From positions 12,220,260 to 12,284,259 of the forward strand of contig OU452205.1 in assembly GCA_911728435.2 (NCBI GenBank): a stretch of 64,000 nt of DNA, in the 5' to 3' direction. This DNA comes from Apoderus coryli. Its lineage: Eukaryota; Arthropoda; Insecta; Coleoptera; Attelabidae. Position 1 is the first letter of the stretch. Each line of letters begins with the position of its first letter. A program made the translations under genes and the position numbers. Positions 43,885 to 54,994 of this stretch are shown one piece after another. Below the pieces are notes generated by a model that searched no databases, was not told the DNA's origin, and saw only the letters and a list, made by a program, of their open reading frames with translations.

Positions 43885-46800
43885 ACATATTATGAAACAC
43901 CTTGTATATATTGTCCTAGTTACGTTAATATTGAAAATTGCAAATTATAATTTCGGTTTATTCAATAATTCTATTAAATTGCATTTTTATATATAATTAA
44001 TACTTAATAATGATCATTGAGCTACCAATTTTTAAAATTATTTCAATTTCAAACACAATTTCCTTGTTTCTGTCCTTGGAACGGGTGACCTATTTTCGCT
44101 GATGCACTACTTGTTGATTTATCCAGATTATGGGTACATATATCTAAAAGTTAGAGTAAATATAAATAACTGAGGATAGAGAAGCAGAAAGTTTTAAAAA
44201 CAGATATCTCACTAGTCGCCCTAAAATAGGTTTACTGGTACAGAACTATTAATAAAGATAAACATTGTTTTGTTTTTCGAGAAAAAAGTGTTTTTGGGCG
44301 ACATTAATATAGTTGTGTGGTGTGTGCGCATTAGTTTCCAGGAACGGATTTAGGACAACTCCAGCAAATTTGCTAGCGATGAGAGCTATATTTGGAGTAT
44401 TGTTTACAATTATTCTAATGTTGAAGCCATATTATACTGACATCGTATAAACAAGATTACTGTCTATTAAAAAAAATAAAATTATCTTATTTGTATGGCC
44501 GCAGAAATTTGCAATATTTGATGAATTGCGAAAATTTTGGCAATAATAATAAATTAAAGCCGCTGGCTGAGTTTTCATTATAATAATTGTAAAATCGATG
44601 CCTATTGTTGGGTATTTTTGATAAAACATAGCTCGTAATGCAAAAACATTAAAATCTAGGTCAATTTTGAAATAAATATTACACTAAAACTATACTCTCT
44701 TTGTGCAAACAAAGAATAATATTGCAATAATTAAGTGGAATAAAATAAAATTATAACGAGACACAATGATCTAGAATTAATTCATTGATAATAATTTTTA
44801 CGTAACTGCCAGCATAGTGGTTATTATACAATCATAAAGTTCACCTTTCAATTTGTTTTGTATTATTGAGATATTAAATAAGGCGTGTTATTCGAGAACA
44901 GAACTGTCTAAGACAAAACCAATGTAATAAATGATTAGTTACACGGATATTAATTAGAATTTAATTGCGGTTGTAACTAATTTACTTTAATACGTTTTTA
45001 CTTAGAGTATTAAAAAGCATGTAAATTTGTGTACACTTAATACCTTAAAATATTGTGTATTAGTTTAACTCTCATGATTTAATAGCCTGATGATGCATTA
45101 CACATAACTTAAGAGTGCGTTAATTGTATGCACATATAAAGGAAGTGATTGCAATTCATTGAAAGGGTTCAGGTTTTAAGTATTGTTGCCTTGGCATTGC
45201 ATGAAAAATATAATACATTCTAACTTTTTTTTTTTAAGCAGAGTTATTCAATCAGTAAGAGTATTGGCTTTGATGATTTTCAGGAGCTTTGTTCGGATAT
45301 TCTCTATAATAATATAGTTGGCTTAGTCCACATATTTTTCTTACGTTCCCATCCACTCAATGTGATTATGGCAGGGGATTTGTAGCAATATGTCTGGCTT
45401 CTTGTAAATTGTGAAAAATCTGTAACATTTCTTAAAAACTTGTAAATTTGAATCGATGAGATGAGATGATTGCATTATATTTTCGTTTTCTAATCATAGC
45501 TGTTTTATTTTGTTTCAGGTAAGATCTCGTCTAGTTACGTTTCCATATTTTTAAGTGGTGGTAAGTAATTCCAATTAATATTGTGAATCTCAAACAAAAA
45601 TTTTTTAGAAAGAAACAACTGATCTTATAGAAACAATCCTGTAGAAATCCTGCGTCAAAGGGGCACTAGCAAAATTCACAAAATTCCTGACAAAAAGGTG
45701 GACACAGAAGAATTGTTTCTATAACAAATTAAAACCCCGGACTCCGCAGTAAAGAATTTTATTCAAATATGGTATAGATAATAGTAAATTGTAAGTGTAT
45801 ATTCTGGAAGTAATATAAGTCCTTATCCAGGCGTATACCAATGGCGATAAGTTTAACAAAATTGATATCAATCCATAGTTATAAAGAATACCTAACAGTA
45901 TTTTTATTGTCTGATAAATTTTCTGTGTCTAGTCGAATACCAGCTTTATAAATAAAAAATCCAATAAGTACGGTGTTGAAATTAAACGTTAAGGTACTAA
46001 TTTTTCAAAATACAAACAAAATCCATTTTACAAAACTTCTTATGCAGCATAGAAACGAAGGCAGATTATATAAAAACAGAAAAATAGTATATAAAACAAA
46101 ATTATATGCTAATACGGTAGGCTTAAAAAGTATACTTCAAGTTAGTTGAGCTCATGATAGTTTTTGATGGAATTAACATTATAGAATTTTCATATATTTT
46201 TTAAATTAATTTTGGATTTTTGTTGTTTTGTTAATAGTTTTGATGAATTTGCTGATTGTTAAGTATTTTCTATTTGACGTTTGTAAAATGTAGCAAATTC
46301 AAGACCTATAGAGACAAATTAGAAAAAGTTTTATTTATAAAGATTTTTGAAAGAAAAATTGTTTTTTTGTTTTTTTCGCAATATATTTTACCTCAGAATA
46401 TTCCAAAGATCAGCATTATTTTCGGGGTTTTATAAAACAAAGCAAAATGAAATGAGGCTTGAAACGATGATTGCCTTAGCCAAATTACAATAAAGTTTAC
46501 CTTGAACCAAAAATATTTATTACCAAACGCGTATATTTTTACAATTTCGACCATTTAAATTTTGCTGGTGATAACTACCTTATTATCTAGCGGCAATAAT
46601 CGTTGGGTCAAAGTACCTATGTACTTTTGTGAAGGTATGTTTAAAATTCAAATAACTAATCTAAGCTAAAATGACTAATCAGTTTAAATTATTTGTTTTC
46701 TTGATTGACATTTTTGGTTATTAAATTCAAATTTATCACAATTCAGTCAAAATACCTATCCATCTTTTAATAGTATTCATATTAATCCCCACGATAATCT

Positions 46801-46925
46801 AAGAGATACGCTTTATTATGTATATACGTGGGTATGTAATTTAATGATAGTGTCTAGAATTACATGGCATATCGTAGTATACTTCTTTATTAATTCTCCC
46901 CTCAAATTTCAACCCTTATTTTAAA
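43885..46925. other. Long AT-rich stretch; possible recursive splice site inside
   Basis: No coding sequence recognised. The only distinctive point is the juxtaposed acceptor/donor at 45518/45519, listed separately. Confidence 0.4.
45502..45526 (+). promoter_or_regulatory. Candidate recursive splice site (zero-length exon)
   Basis: The plus strand reads TTTTATTTTGTTTCAG directly followed by GTAAGATCT: a pyrimidine-rich acceptor ending at 45518 abutting a donor starting at 45519. This is the ratchet-point layout used to remove long introns in steps in insects. It would imply the region lies in a long plus-strand intron. One site alone can arise by chance. Confidence 0.35.
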
Positions 46926-46929
46926 ATTG

Positions 46930-47350
46930 GCACTAAACAATAGACCCACACGAGGATACGCCGTCTCTGCGCCCCGCAATAACTATTGATCGGCCCCACG
47001 TTGAAGCACCCAGCATCGCGCGTCAACTGTATATACAACTTCTCGTCGCCGCTCGCCCGTCGTTATTTTTTAGTTATTTAGTTCGCGGACTCATCTCTAA
47101 GGAGTTGGAGTCGAAAATTACCCTATGTCTCTTTATGAACCGTGGTGGTGCACAAGATAAATCAACTGCACTTTTTTGACGTTAAAAATGGTAATAAAGA
47201 TGATGGTGTATGTGGTGCGAAACATGTTCGGATACTCGGTGTGGCTGTTGCCACCATGGCCTTAGAGGATTTTTGATGTGCGCCTACCACACCTACCCCA
47301 GCAGCCGGGGTGCGAAAGCTATGGGCTGGACCAGCTGCGAACAGCATCCG
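46930..47350 (+). other. GC-rich island, possible promoter and first exon
   Basis: Base composition changes sharply here (GCCGTCTCTGCGCCCCGC, CATCGCGCGTCAACTG, CGTCGCCGCTCGCCCGTCG). A TATA-like TATATA sits at 47030-47035. Downstream ATGs occur at 47125, 47135, 47189 and 47257 (ACCATGGC, good context). From 47135 an open frame (MNRGGAQDKSTALF) meets TGA at 47177 in a six-T run; one base less would join it to DVKNGNKDDGVCGAKH and VRILGVAVATMALEDF, ending at 47276. A weak donor-like GTAGGA occurs at 47350-47355. The block also contains GAAACATGTTCGGATA, close to the flank of the dispersed hairpin motif at 32644, so a transposon origin is possible. What is seen is the composition shift; a promoter or exon is inference. 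Confidence 0.3.
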
Positions 47351-47924
47351 GTAGGAGACACATATTGTTTATAATAAAATATAATTGAACAATAAATATA
47401 AAGTAACTTCTTACATGTACATAATGATTGATAATAATTTTCAATCATCAGTTTGTATATTTATTTATCTTCAAAAATTACATATGCATGGATAACAACA
47501 GAAAAACCAATGAAGCAATTGGTTAATTAAATATGTAAAAATCTCTAGAGCATCATTTTTAATACTACTTCAAAAACTTTACGTTCCCAATTGTGCGACA
47601 GAAATACCAGAAGTTTGTAAAACTATATACAGGGTAGTCAGGGGAGGAATAATATTACTGTCGTCTCACTAAATTTCAATATATTAACATATTGTTTTAT
47701 AATTATCATTCATGCACCGGACATGGTTCGACCATACATATTTATGGTCATCATCAGTCTATGTATAACGTAGTGGAGCTATAATGGAAAATATTCGTGA
47801 ATAGCTTCACTATGTGTATGTGATACATACACTGATGATTATGGATATGGTCGAAAGATGTCTGAAGAATGATTAATAATTATTGTAAAACAATAAGTCA
47901 AAATAAATTTAGTGGAGACGACTA

Positions 47925-49154
47925 TACGAGGGTTAATCATCGAAAATCACTTTATTGTTGTTCAAAATATTCCCCATGAAGATTTATACACTTTTGCATG
48001 CGTTTGAACCAATTGTCGAAGCACTTTTGCCACTCTGATTGAGGTATCTCCAAAACATGCATTCCGAATGCAGCAACCGCTTCTTCAGGTGTCGAAAAAC
48101 GTTGACCTCTCAGTTTGTTTCTTACGTACGGGAATAAAAAGAAGTCATTGGGTGCCAAGTCAGGACTATACGGCGGATGACTCATCAAATCGATGTTTTG
48201 GGTGCTCAAAAATGCAGTGTTTGAGCCGATGTGTGAGAGCTCGCATTGTCGTGGTGAAGAGTGATCCGTTTTCGACGGTTGGTTTTCCTGATTTCTTGGA
48301 AGACAACTGGCAAACAAATGGTTGTGTACCACTCAGAATTGACTTTTCTGCGTTGTTCTAATGGTACGGTTGCGACATGTCCATTTGCTTGGAAGTGCTT
48401 CGTGCGCGAACAACTTTTGCTGGATTTCGCTCACCTTGAAACACCCATACAGTCGACTGCTGTTTACTTTCGGGCTCATACGCGTAAATCCACGATTCAT
48501 CACCTGTCACGATGTTATAGACGTGTTTCGAAGCACCGCGATCGTATTTTTTGAGCATTTCTTTCGACCAATCGACACGAGCCTTTTTTTAAGCGATTGA
48601 CAAATTGTGTGGGATCCAACGCGAACAAATTTTTTTGACAGTCAAATGATTATGCAATATGGAATGTATGCTAGTCCCACTAATGGCTAAGGTTGTCTCA
48701 ATCTCTTGATAGGTCACATGACGATCTTGCAATATCAGTTCGCGCACAGCATCAATGGTTTTCGAAACAACAACTGATTTTGGACGACCTTCACGAAATT
48801 CGTCTTGGAGTGAACTACGACCACGATTGAATTCACCATACCATCGATAAACACTAGTCCTTAATGGAGCTTCAACGCCAAAAATTGAATTAAGTTCATC
48901 CATGCACTATTGCTGAGTTAATCCACGTCGAAAGTTGTAAAAAATAATCGCACGAAAATGTTCACGATTTAATTCCATTTTTGAGCCGAGATGAATCTTT
49001 TAAGTTACTGTAAACAACACAAATAGCGTTCGTATGTCAAAACGTTCTGAGTACATATAACCTCAAAAATGTCCACCTTTACGATAGAGCTGTCAGTTGC
49101 CAGATTGCAACACCAGGGTTGCCAAATCCCGAAATATAAAAGGCAACCCTCGTA
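47925..49154 (-). mobile_element. Mariner element, about 1.23 kb, inactive
   Basis: Ends are TACGAGGGTT at 47925 and AACCCTCGTA at 49145-49154, flanked by TA on both sides, as expected for mariner. The inner TIR similarity is eroded (AATCATCG on the left, GCCTTTTAT on the right). Size is slightly under the usual 1.3 kb. It was inserted into the right arm of a palindromic element. Confidence 0.88.
47952..48978 (-). pseudogene. Mariner transposase, frameshifted (D,D34D type)
   Basis: Mariner transposase cuts and rejoins the element at TA. Reading starts at an ATG at 48978 (MELNREHFRAIIFYNFRRG). An in-frame TAG follows (QQ*), then MDELNSIFGVEAP, RWYGEFNRGRSSLQDEFREG (paired HTH domain) and LTVKKICSRWIPHNLS (linker). 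After a frame change: VDWSKEML, IVTGDESWIYAYEPES (first catalytic Asp). Another shift gives ITLHHDNASSHTSAQ (second Asp), and another HPPYSPDLAPNDFFLFP (third Asp) through QKCINLHGEYFEQQ and stop. All three aspartates survive, but one stop and about three frameshifts inactivate it. It closely follows the widespread insect mariner pattern. Confidence 0.92.
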
Positions 49155-49359
49155 TATCATTTCCCTCATTTCTCATTAAATTGAGACTCCACATAAAATG
49201 GACTACTTTAGAACTATACAAGGTGTTTTTTAAGTAATCTAAAATATTCAAGGAGTCGATTCTTATGGTGATTTTAAGAGAAAAACTTCATATAAATTTT
49301 GAGATAGTGAATGTTTACAAGAAAAATATAAGTAATACCGCTTCAGATATATCTGCAAG

Positions 49360-49985
49360 CAGCATTTTGTGATGCCGAACATTTTTTTTACTAGTATCAG
49401 TGGCATCTGTGCAGGATGTGGAGTGAGAATTTTTTAATAATAAAATGTTCTTCCTTTAATGTTCTCCCTTAAAATAAAAAATTAGTTTTGGAGTCACAAT
49501 TCATTCCTCAATAAATTTGATCTCTTAAGTTTTTCTCATCCGACGCACTGTTTTCTCTAAAAAAATTAAAAATCATTGGTCTGCAGAGTCAAATCAGTGA
49601 TATTTTTTTTAAGGCTTTAGATGATTTATCTATTAGCCACAGATTATCCAATAGAAATTTTTAAAATCACTGATGTTAAAGGTTACTTATGTGGTATTCT
49701 AAAAATATTCACGCGCCAATTATTCTACATGAGATATCAGTGAATTCACTTTGCAGGCAAATGATTTTTACTTTTTTTAGTGCAAACTGTGTGTCGGACG
49801 AGAAAGATTGAAGAGACCAAATTTGACTAAAATCGGGATTCCCAAACAAATTTTTGTTTTGGAAACACAGTGGCCTACCATTTTTTTTTAAAGTTCAATC
49901 CACATCCTTCACAGGCGCCACCTCGGGCGTCACTGGCACAAATAAGGAAAAATATTCTACATCACAAAATGCTTCTTAATGTATA
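49360..49985. mobile_element. Palindromic element, about 240-bp arms
   Basis: Left arm 49364-49600 (GCATTTTGTGATG, then GCAGGATGTGGA, then TCTCATCCGACGCACTGTTT) is inverted at 49733-49975 (AAACTGTGTGTCGGACGAGA, then CCACATCCTTCAC, then CATCACAAAATGC). The spacer is about 130 bp. No ORF. Confidence 0.8.
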
Positions 49986-50199
49986 GAAGATGTGTTTCTT
50001 TGGCTCTCTACTCATTAAACTTGTAACTTAGGCTTGATTATAGTACAGTCGATAAGAAAACGAAACGAATAAGTATCCAAGAAAAAATGAAGCGACTCTT
50101 TAGTAGTATTTCTTGATTCCTCATATCACAGGCGTAACAAATAAAATTAATAATGTAGCGAATTTACCTTATACATATTCAAAAAAACCCCAAAAATAG

Positions 50200-51365
50200 T
50201 GCCCCCAGACAAAACAGAATTGTTAATGCAAAAAGTGAATGCAAGTTTTCGTAAAATCGAAGAAACAAAGGATTAAATGGTGAAAAAATTAGATGACCAA
50301 AAAACAAGAAATATCAAAATTAAAGGTTAGTTTAGACGAACAACCAACTAAGATATAACAAGTTGAATCAAATATACAAGAAGTGGCCATCAACTATAAA
50401 GAAAAATTTGAAGAAACCAGCAAGAAAGTTGAACACGAGTTCCAACAGGCGACAACCAGCAATAAAGAGGAATTACCTATAGTCTATTTCGGGAAGTGTT
50501 TAGAGTAATAAATCCTCATTCTAAAGCAAAGGCCTACAGGGTGACCTACCAATAATTTCGGCCACTTCCATAGTTTGGCCTTCAATCGAAACTTCTTACT
50601 TTTTATTAAGTTCAGGGAGTAGGTTCATTGTTATCCCGAGTGTTATCCATTCATATACACTAAAAATGCTACGCCGAAGGCGTGTAGGCAGGTACTGTGG
50701 AAAGAAATAAATATAAAAGAAATCACCAAATAAGTCGTAGAAATGGAGATGAAATACGTAAACATGATGAAGACTAGAGCGGTAAAAGACGAAGCATCAT
50801 CATGTTACCAACTTCGATGAAAAATCTTTGTATTCAATGTACAAGCGACAAATCAAGGCACGCGGCGCGATAGAGAAAATAGTGGTCAAGCGCTAGAAGT
50901 ACTGCAAGCATTACCTCTAGAACAACAAGAGAGCTAAAACCCTACTTGACGTCTGCTATAGGGAGAATCATCGACAACAAGTAGACCGAAATTCAATATC
51001 CACTTAAAATCAGATCCACCGTTCGCCAACAAGAAGCTTAGCATTTAATGGAAAGCTATATACGATCTGGACTGCTTATTACTTATCAATACCGGATCTG
51101 AATGAACGATCGTAAAACCAGATAGATATAGTTCCAAATTGGATGAAACTGCTAGAAACGGCATGTCGATATAATGTTTTCGAGAAAAAATATTGTATGT
51201 AAAGAAAATGAGGGAGGTTATGTGTATAGAACACATAAAATTTTTTTTATAGACAAATCAGATATAGAAGCAAAAATTACACATTCCTCAAAGTAAAGTG
51301 AAGTTTCTCCGTTCGGTTTTAATCAAAGAAAAAGATGGACTTTTCGTTAATATGCAATTAACTAT
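50200..51365 (+). pseudogene. Gypsy-type LTR retrotransposon gag/protease remnant
   Basis: The plus strand keeps disconnected pieces in the gag-to-protease order. They are NFDEKSLYSMYKRQIKARG near 50812 and, in another frame, SGQALEVLQALPLEQQES near 50880-50934, which fits the gag core of Mag/Gypsy elements. Farther on, LLLINTGSE, then a stop, then TIVKPD near 51078-51121 fits a retropepsin active site (DTGS-type with the first Asp changed to Asn). Many stops and frameshifts; no LTRs recognised. The 50200-50500 part is A-rich and may be the 5' end of gag. This is an old, dead copy; identification is by short motifs only. Confidence 0.5.
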
Positions 51366-52540
51366 TTTAAATTAAACAATGTGTTTTCCTTTCCGTTTGC
51401 AAAGCTTTTCAGACTACCCTCGTATAACGATGCCTTTTTAGTCGACACAACTGAAGCCCATTATTTTTGGTATTACTTAACATAAACCACTACCTAATGC
51501 AAAGCACCGTGGGCGAGTCCATTCCCTTGACAAATCTCCTAAAAAGCAAGTTCTTAATCGCAGCAAACAGGGTGTTCCTTGTTTTATGTCAATAAACTCG
51601 TCCCTGTAGATTAACTTTAGCCAATAAACTGACTATTAAGAACAATTAGTTTAACGTGATAGTGAAATTTCTTGTACACCTCATTAAAATAAACAAACAC
51701 AGAGCCAGTGCCATAACAAATGACTGCATAGAGATATCTAACTATCGTTATAATAGAATATAGTACAGTAAATAGACTGTAATCTCTGCTAATGGTACAA
51801 GGTAACCGGTTTTCAGCTAATGTCAAGCTTCGTTAACTCTAATTATTGTTCGGATTTACATTTTTGTTCTATCTAGTAGATGGATAAAGTGAGAGATGTA
51901 ATATGCTGTAGTTTTTGTGTTATATTTAAAATAAAAACAATTTTCTAACTTTTCGGGACCGTAACCGCTCAATTCACAATCAAACTACAACAAAAAATCA
52001 GCGCAGCATTTCCAATGTGACGGCTCTCTATAATGAATAGTGGATCTACTAGTTCCCCTAGTCTCTAAATATAAGGTTTTCCAATAGGGATGATATGATT
52101 TTGAGGCGACGTTGCGGCTATTTGTAATATGTCATGATCTGTCATTTGTTTGTCATTGTATTCAATAGTGTTTACAATTTCATCATGGAGAGATATACGT
52201 AAGAACAACGTTTACAAATTATTCAGTTTTATTATCAAAATAATCGTTCTCCAATTGCAACTTTTCGTGCGCTTTTGCCATTTTATGGTCGCAATAATCG
52301 TCCAAGTGTGCTCGCTATTCGTCGACCTATACCTAAGCCTTAACAACTTCGCAAACGATATACGTTAATTATGTATAAAATTGATATTATAGATCGTACG
52401 GAGAAAATTTTCTTTATTGATCTATCGTTTCGTTTTCGAGATATATTAAGTTTTTTTTCGAAGATTTGGTTAGGTTGCATTGGGAGCACCCGGATTAAGT
52501 TCCAATAGCAATGTTTTCGCTATATTTTTGTTTATTTGTT
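51366..52540. other. AT-rich non-genic stretch
   Basis: No gene supported; AACAGGGTGTTCCTTG near 51568 resembles a transposon end. Confidence 0.4.
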
Positions 52541-52544
52541 TTTA

Positions 52545-54309
52545 TATACAGGGTATCCTATGCTGACGGCCCATTAAAATATTTCGGAGACTACTTTGAA
52601 TTGAATTTGGAAAATGTTTGTATATGTATTGCCGAATATGGTCTTTTCAAATATCATAATACCAACCGCTTAGCACTTTCGGTTATACCGGAAGTTGATA
52701 GTGACTTTGTTAATTCCCAATATATTACGACATTTTTTGAATCCACATAAGATTCTAGACATGTTTCATGTATCACGTCCTATACCTAAATCCAGCCGTT
52801 TTTGACGTATATCACGATTTATGTCAAAACTGACATTTTAGGTCTCAATAATAATAACATTTTTTTCTCATAAAGAAGTCTTTAGTAATCATTTTGCATG
52901 CGTTTTCTTATTAAATAAGGTCTCCTTTTTCCGATACATACGACATTTTCTGATTTATTCATACAGGGTGGTCAAAAAATTATACTGAAAACCATGTTAT
53001 AAAAACAGTCGAAAGTCAGTTTTTTCAAATGGAACAGGTATATTTTTATAATTTTATTTTACATATCATTAAAAATTAAAGAAACTTTCTAATAGGTTAC
53101 TCGTTTCGAAAATGCATAGTTTTTGAAATATCGGCAATGTAAAATTTTTTAGCATTTTCACTATTCTTGTATATTACTTTGACTAATTAATTTAGTGTGC
53201 CAAAAAAATAATAAAATTTTTCTGCAGGCCCATAAACGTCAGATTAAACAAAAGTTAATTGTTGTTAACCAAATAGTCGTAATTAATCAGTCATTTTGAA
53301 AGGTAAATTACACAGTAAGTATTATAAAAATGGAAAATACTTATTCAAATGCTAAATTTATTATTTATCCACAGAGAATGCCACAAATTAATAGGTACAA
53401 CCTGTAGACTGTTTAACGAGAAATACTCACATATGTTAACAATAAGCAGGGAAAAACTAGGAACAATTTTAAGAAATCAATTATAACTAGTTCGGAGCTA
53501 TACAAATCGAGTATTACAAAATCCTATAACTGCAAATGAAGATAATATAGCAGAAATTATACGACTTACGTACTTACTAAAAGAATAACAAATTTTCAAC
53601 TAACGATAAAAAATACTAATTGATAAAAATACTAATTTATTTGTCAATATGCCCCCCATCTTGATGTTTGATTAGACGTTTATGGGCCTGCAGAAAATTT
53701 TTATTATTTTCATGGCACACTAAAATAATTAGTCAAGGTAATAATATACGAGAATGCCGATATTTCGAAAACTATGCATTTTCGAAATCAGTAAGTAAAT
53801 ATACCTGTTCCATTTGAAAAAACTGACTTTCGACTGTTTTTATAACATCGTTTTCAGTATAATTTTTTGACCACCCTGTGTAAATAAATCAGAAAATGTC
53901 GTATGTATCGGAAAAAGGAGACCTTATTTAATAAGAAAAGGCCTGCAAAATGACTACTAAAGACTTCTGTATAAGAAAAAAATGTGATTATTATTAAGCT
54001 CTAAAATGTCAGTTTTGACATAAATGTTGATATACGTCAAAAACGGCTGGATTTAGGTATAGGACATGATACATGAAACATGTCTAGAATCTTATGTGGA
54101 ATATCAAAATGTCATAATATATAGGGTGTTCTATTTAAAATAACAAAGTCACTATCAACTTCCGGTATAACCGGAAGTGCTAAGCGGTTGGTATTATGAT
54201 ATTTGAATAGACCTTATTTGGAAATACATATAAAAATTTTTTCCAAATTCAATTCAAAGTAGTCTCCGAAATATTTTAATGGGTCGTCACCATAGGACAC
54301 CCTGTATAT
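52545..54309. mobile_element. 1.76-kb palindrome, arms about 650-700 bp
   Basis: Ends read TATACAGGGT(A/G)TCCTATG at 52547 and its complement ending at 54309. Matched blocks include AAATATTTCGGAGACTACTT, TTCCGGTATAACCGGAAGTG, AAATCCAGCCGTTTTTGACG, CTTTCGACTGTTTTTATAAC and TAAACGTC..GGCCTGCAGAAA. An internal boundary ACAGGGTGGTCAAAAAATTA at 52965 (inverted at 53855) shows a second palindrome nested symmetrically. The loop is about 53256-53663. No transposase. Confidence 0.9.
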
Positions 54310-54429
54310 AGTTTGACAAGCTTCTGTAGTGTTTGGTGGACAAGGGCATACCAGAAATATTTAAAAGTTAAAAAGCATATATATCAACTTTATTTTTTCT
54401 ACAAAACGTTTCTTTAGCAAATTACTATT

Positions 54430-54992
54430 TAACCCATGAGATTTTTTATTTCTTTTATTATATGGAACAAAAATAAAAGATCTCTTTGTTGCATACCCTC
54501 TAAAAACTTCTTTTTTTTTACTATCTATATGTATATATTTTAACTATTCTTATTACTTATTATTACATTTCACATACCAACTTTGCTTTGATACATAGTT
54601 TCACCTTACATTTTATTCTTTAATTATTAGCAGAGAATTTAAAACTTCATATTATGTAATTTTATACTGAAACTTATAAAACTCACGATTTCATTATCTG
54701 CAATGTCAATTTAGCAAAATTATAAAGGGAAATAATATACACACTCATTTCCATATATTTTTTACATTGATTTTCAACATTTTATTTTTACTAAAATATA
54801 AAAACTTATTTCACATACATAAACTTTAGCAAATTTACCATTTCCAACAGAAACTTTTGGAACTCTTACTTTAGCTTTAGTAGTGTAAAGATAGAAATGT
54901 TATAGTTTATAAAATTAATAGATAATAAATTCACTTAAGTGAATTAAAGTTGCCTTTGAATATAACATAAAACAAATTCGAAAAGAACCACA
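54430..54992. repeat. Repeat 'Z' copy 2, uninterrupted
   Basis: Matches 15790-15868 plus 17599-18046. At the position where copy 1 holds a transposon this copy simply reads CTATCTATATGTATAT, so it is an empty site. It contains a private insertion near 54925 (AATTCACTTAAGTGAATT palindrome). Confidence 0.75.
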
Positions 54993-54994
54993 AC

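Larger units (their letters stand above)
47637..49175. mobile_element. Palindromic element split by a mariner
   Basis: Left arm 47655-47780 (GTCGTCTCACTAAATTTC, then ATTGTTTTATAATTATCATT, then GACCATAAATATG) is inverted at 47800-47923. The missing outer end of the right arm (TCATTTCCCTC) resumes after 49156, beyond the mariner, complementing GAGGAATAATATTAC near 47645. The left arm carries a hairpin motif on the minus strand, 47725-47757: CTGATGA-T-(GACCATA..TATGGTC)-GAACC. The right arm has an eroded one at 47833-47856. Confidence 0.75.
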
